Shown here: positions 5,266 through 6,132 of the stretch, piece by piece
How positions within the stretch are numbered: position 1 is the stretch's first letter
How the letters are laid out: each line of letters starts with the position of its first letter
NCBI GenBank assembly: GCA_046761005.1
Contig: JBHIFI010000087.1
Span: 1 to 6,132 of the forward strand
Length of the DNA: 6,132 nt
Source of the DNA: JAGMCJ01 sp046761005
Lineage (GTDB): Archaea > Thermoplasmatota > Thermoplasmata > RBG-16-68-12 > JAGMCJ01
Direction: 5' to 3'
Position numbers and translations under genes: made by a program
Notes under the pieces: model-generated
The model's input: the letters and a program-made list of their open reading frames with translations, nothing else
Database searches by the model: none
What the model was told of the DNA's origin: nothing

Positions 5266-5290
5266 GGTATTTAAATACCCCTTTATAAAG
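5266..5290 (-). promoter_or_regulatory. TBP promoter with two adjacent palindromic TATA-like elements
   Basis: GGTATTTAAATACC (5266-5279, a perfect 14-bp palindrome) and CTTTATAAAG (5281-5290, a perfect 10-bp palindrome) lie side by side in the 96-bp gap between panE and the TBP gene. Both resemble archaeal TATA boxes. The inner one would start transcripts near 5246 (32-nt leader) and the outer one near 5259 (45-nt leader). Their centres are 13 bp apart, so TBP probably cannot occupy both at once. Promoter activity is inferred from sequence and position; which element is used is undecided. Confidence 0.6.
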
Positions 5291-5310
5291 CTATCGCGGT
5301 AGAAAATGTA

Positions 5311-6132
5311 CTAGACGCTATACGAGTCCTCTATACCCTTTACGAGAGCCAGAAGTGTGGAATTGATGGGGGTGCGAACACCCTTTTTCTTTGCGAGCCG
5401 AACAATCTCTCCTGTAATCGAATCGATTTCCGTTTTCTTTTTCCTCTCGACGTCCTGCAGCATGCTCGACGTGTTTTCGGCAGTCATTCTCGCGACCCTT
5501 TTCGTCCTTTCCACGAGGTCATCCTCTGGCAGGCTGACATCACTTGCGTTGGCAACCTCAATAGCTTCCAAGCAACCCTGTTCCAAGATTCTCGTGACCC
5601 GAGGATTTCTCAAAAGATATCCGTTCTTGGCTCTAAGGATGGCGGTGAGCGGATTTATTCCAGCATTGACTATCGCCTTTGCCCAGATCTCACCCATTAG
5701 ATTCTCCGATACCTGCGTCTCCATCCTGCAAGCCGTAAGCTCTCCCGCCAAAAGATCGAGGGTTTCTCTTAACACCCCCCTGTAGTTGCCTATGATAGTG
5801 TCCCCAATTCCCGCGTGTAGAACCTCACCTGGTCCTCTCAGTGTCGCTCCGTGGCTTGTTGTCCCGCCAATGATTCTGCTCGCGAATTCTTCAATTGCTT
5901 CAAGATTTCCGATGCCGTTTTGGAATGTGACGATAGTACACGATTCTTCCAGATTGGACAGCTCTCCCATCGCATTCTTCGTGTCGTAAGATTTCACCGT
6001 TAGGAAGATAAAGTCGTAACCAGAGACATCCTCGATCCTTTCCTTCGCTTTCGGTCTTGCGAGAATTTCCGTGAACCCAGTGATTCTAAGACCTTCTCTC
6101 TCTATCCTTGAAACATGGTCTTTTCTACCGAC
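5311..6132 (-). CDS. panE: Ketopantoate reductase (2-dehydropantoate 2-reductase), N-terminus off-window
   Basis: The frame is open from the right edge to the TAG at 5311, giving 273 residues of a family that usually has about 300. About 30 N-terminal residues, including the GxGxxG nucleotide loop, lie outside the window. A GTG at 5997 is an internal Val, since DFIFLTVKSYDT (residues 40-51) runs straight through it. The enzyme reduces 2-dehydropantoate to pantoate with NADPH, on the route to coenzyme A. Family landmarks, numbered from the first visible residue, are TVKSYDT (45-51), the FQNG motif with N72, WAKAIVNAGINPLTAI (150-165) with the catalytic-type K152 and N156/N160, and SSMLQDVERKKKTEID (222-237) with E235. 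Both domains follow the usual order. A promoter-bearing gap separates it from the TBP gene downstream, so the two are probably not obligately linked. A paralogous 2-hydroxyacid reductase of the same fold is less likely. Confidence 0.92.
   Translation of the reverse strand, partial: VGRKDHVSRIEREGLRITGFTEILARPKAKERIEDVSGYDFIFLTVKSYDTKNAMGELSNLEESCTIVTFQNGIGNLEAIEEFASRIIGGTTSHGATLRGPGEVLHAGIGDTIIGNYRGVLRETLDLLAGELTACRMETQVSENLMGEIWAKAIVNAGINPLTAILRAKNGYLLRNPRVTRILEQGCLEAIEVANASDVSLPEDDLVERTKRVARMTAENTSSMLQDVERKKKTEIDSITGEIVRLAKKKGVRTPINSTLLALVKGIEDSYSV

Noticed and set aside
5995..5997. GTG as the start of a short 228-residue ketopantoate reductase
   Set aside because: The frame continues upstream to the window edge through well-conserved family sequence (GLRITGF, GYDFIFLTVKSYDT), so the gene is truncated by the window, not short.
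1..6132. CRISPR array, insertion sequence, toxin-antitoxin or defence island
   Set aside because: No spaced direct repeats, transposase motifs, terminal inverted repeats or defence-protein signatures are present; the genes are core or surface functions.

Overview
This window looks like chromosomal DNA of a euryarchaeon. It encodes an archaeal-type TATA-binding protein made of two direct repeats, a COG1831-like TatD-related hydrolase, a CBS-domain protein of archaeal type and a secreted PKD-domain protein. Promoter-like signals are TATA boxes rather than bacterial -35/-10 pairs. The PKD-type secreted protein and gene style would suit the Thermoplasmata side of Euryarchaeota, but that placement is a guess. 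The region is gene-dense and ordinary in character: no mobile element, CRISPR array, tRNA or rRNA was seen. The longest gene-free stretch is about 166 bp (1326-1491).

Layout, left to right. Positions 1-1325 (minus) hold the N-terminal 441 residues of a secreted protein with a signal peptide, a beta-rich unknown region and a PKD domain; it runs off the left edge. Positions 1326-1491 are intergenic and carry its probable promoter with nested inverted repeats. Positions 1492-1869 and 1871-2278 (both minus, 1 nt apart) are a cyclophilin-like-fold protein preceded by a four-helix membrane protein, probably one transcript. Positions 2317-3462 (minus) encode a protein with four CBS domains and a C-terminal region that reads like the HPF/RaiA (S30AE) ribosome-hibernation fold. 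A 79-bp divergent promoter region separates it from an acylphosphatase on the plus strand (3542-3823), the only plus-strand gene. That gene converges on, and shares a CTAG stop overlap with, a TatD-related hydrolase (3820-4653, minus). The hydrolase lies 12 nt downstream of the TBP gene (4666-5214, minus), which appears to start with TTG. The TBP gene has its own leader with two palindromic TATA-like elements and a hairpin. Positions 5311-6132 (minus) hold a ketopantoate reductase (PanE) lacking only its N-terminal Rossmann start beyond the right edge.

How the genes relate. TBP and the TatD-like protein probably share a transcript. The membrane protein and the cyclophilin-like protein probably share another. 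PanE belongs to coenzyme A synthesis and looks transcriptionally separate from TBP. The observation most worth following is the CBS/HPF-like fusion, which would couple sensing of an adenine nucleotide or similar ligand to ribosome inactivation. Next is the unusually symmetric promoter of the TBP gene, where self-regulation is easy to imagine but unproven.
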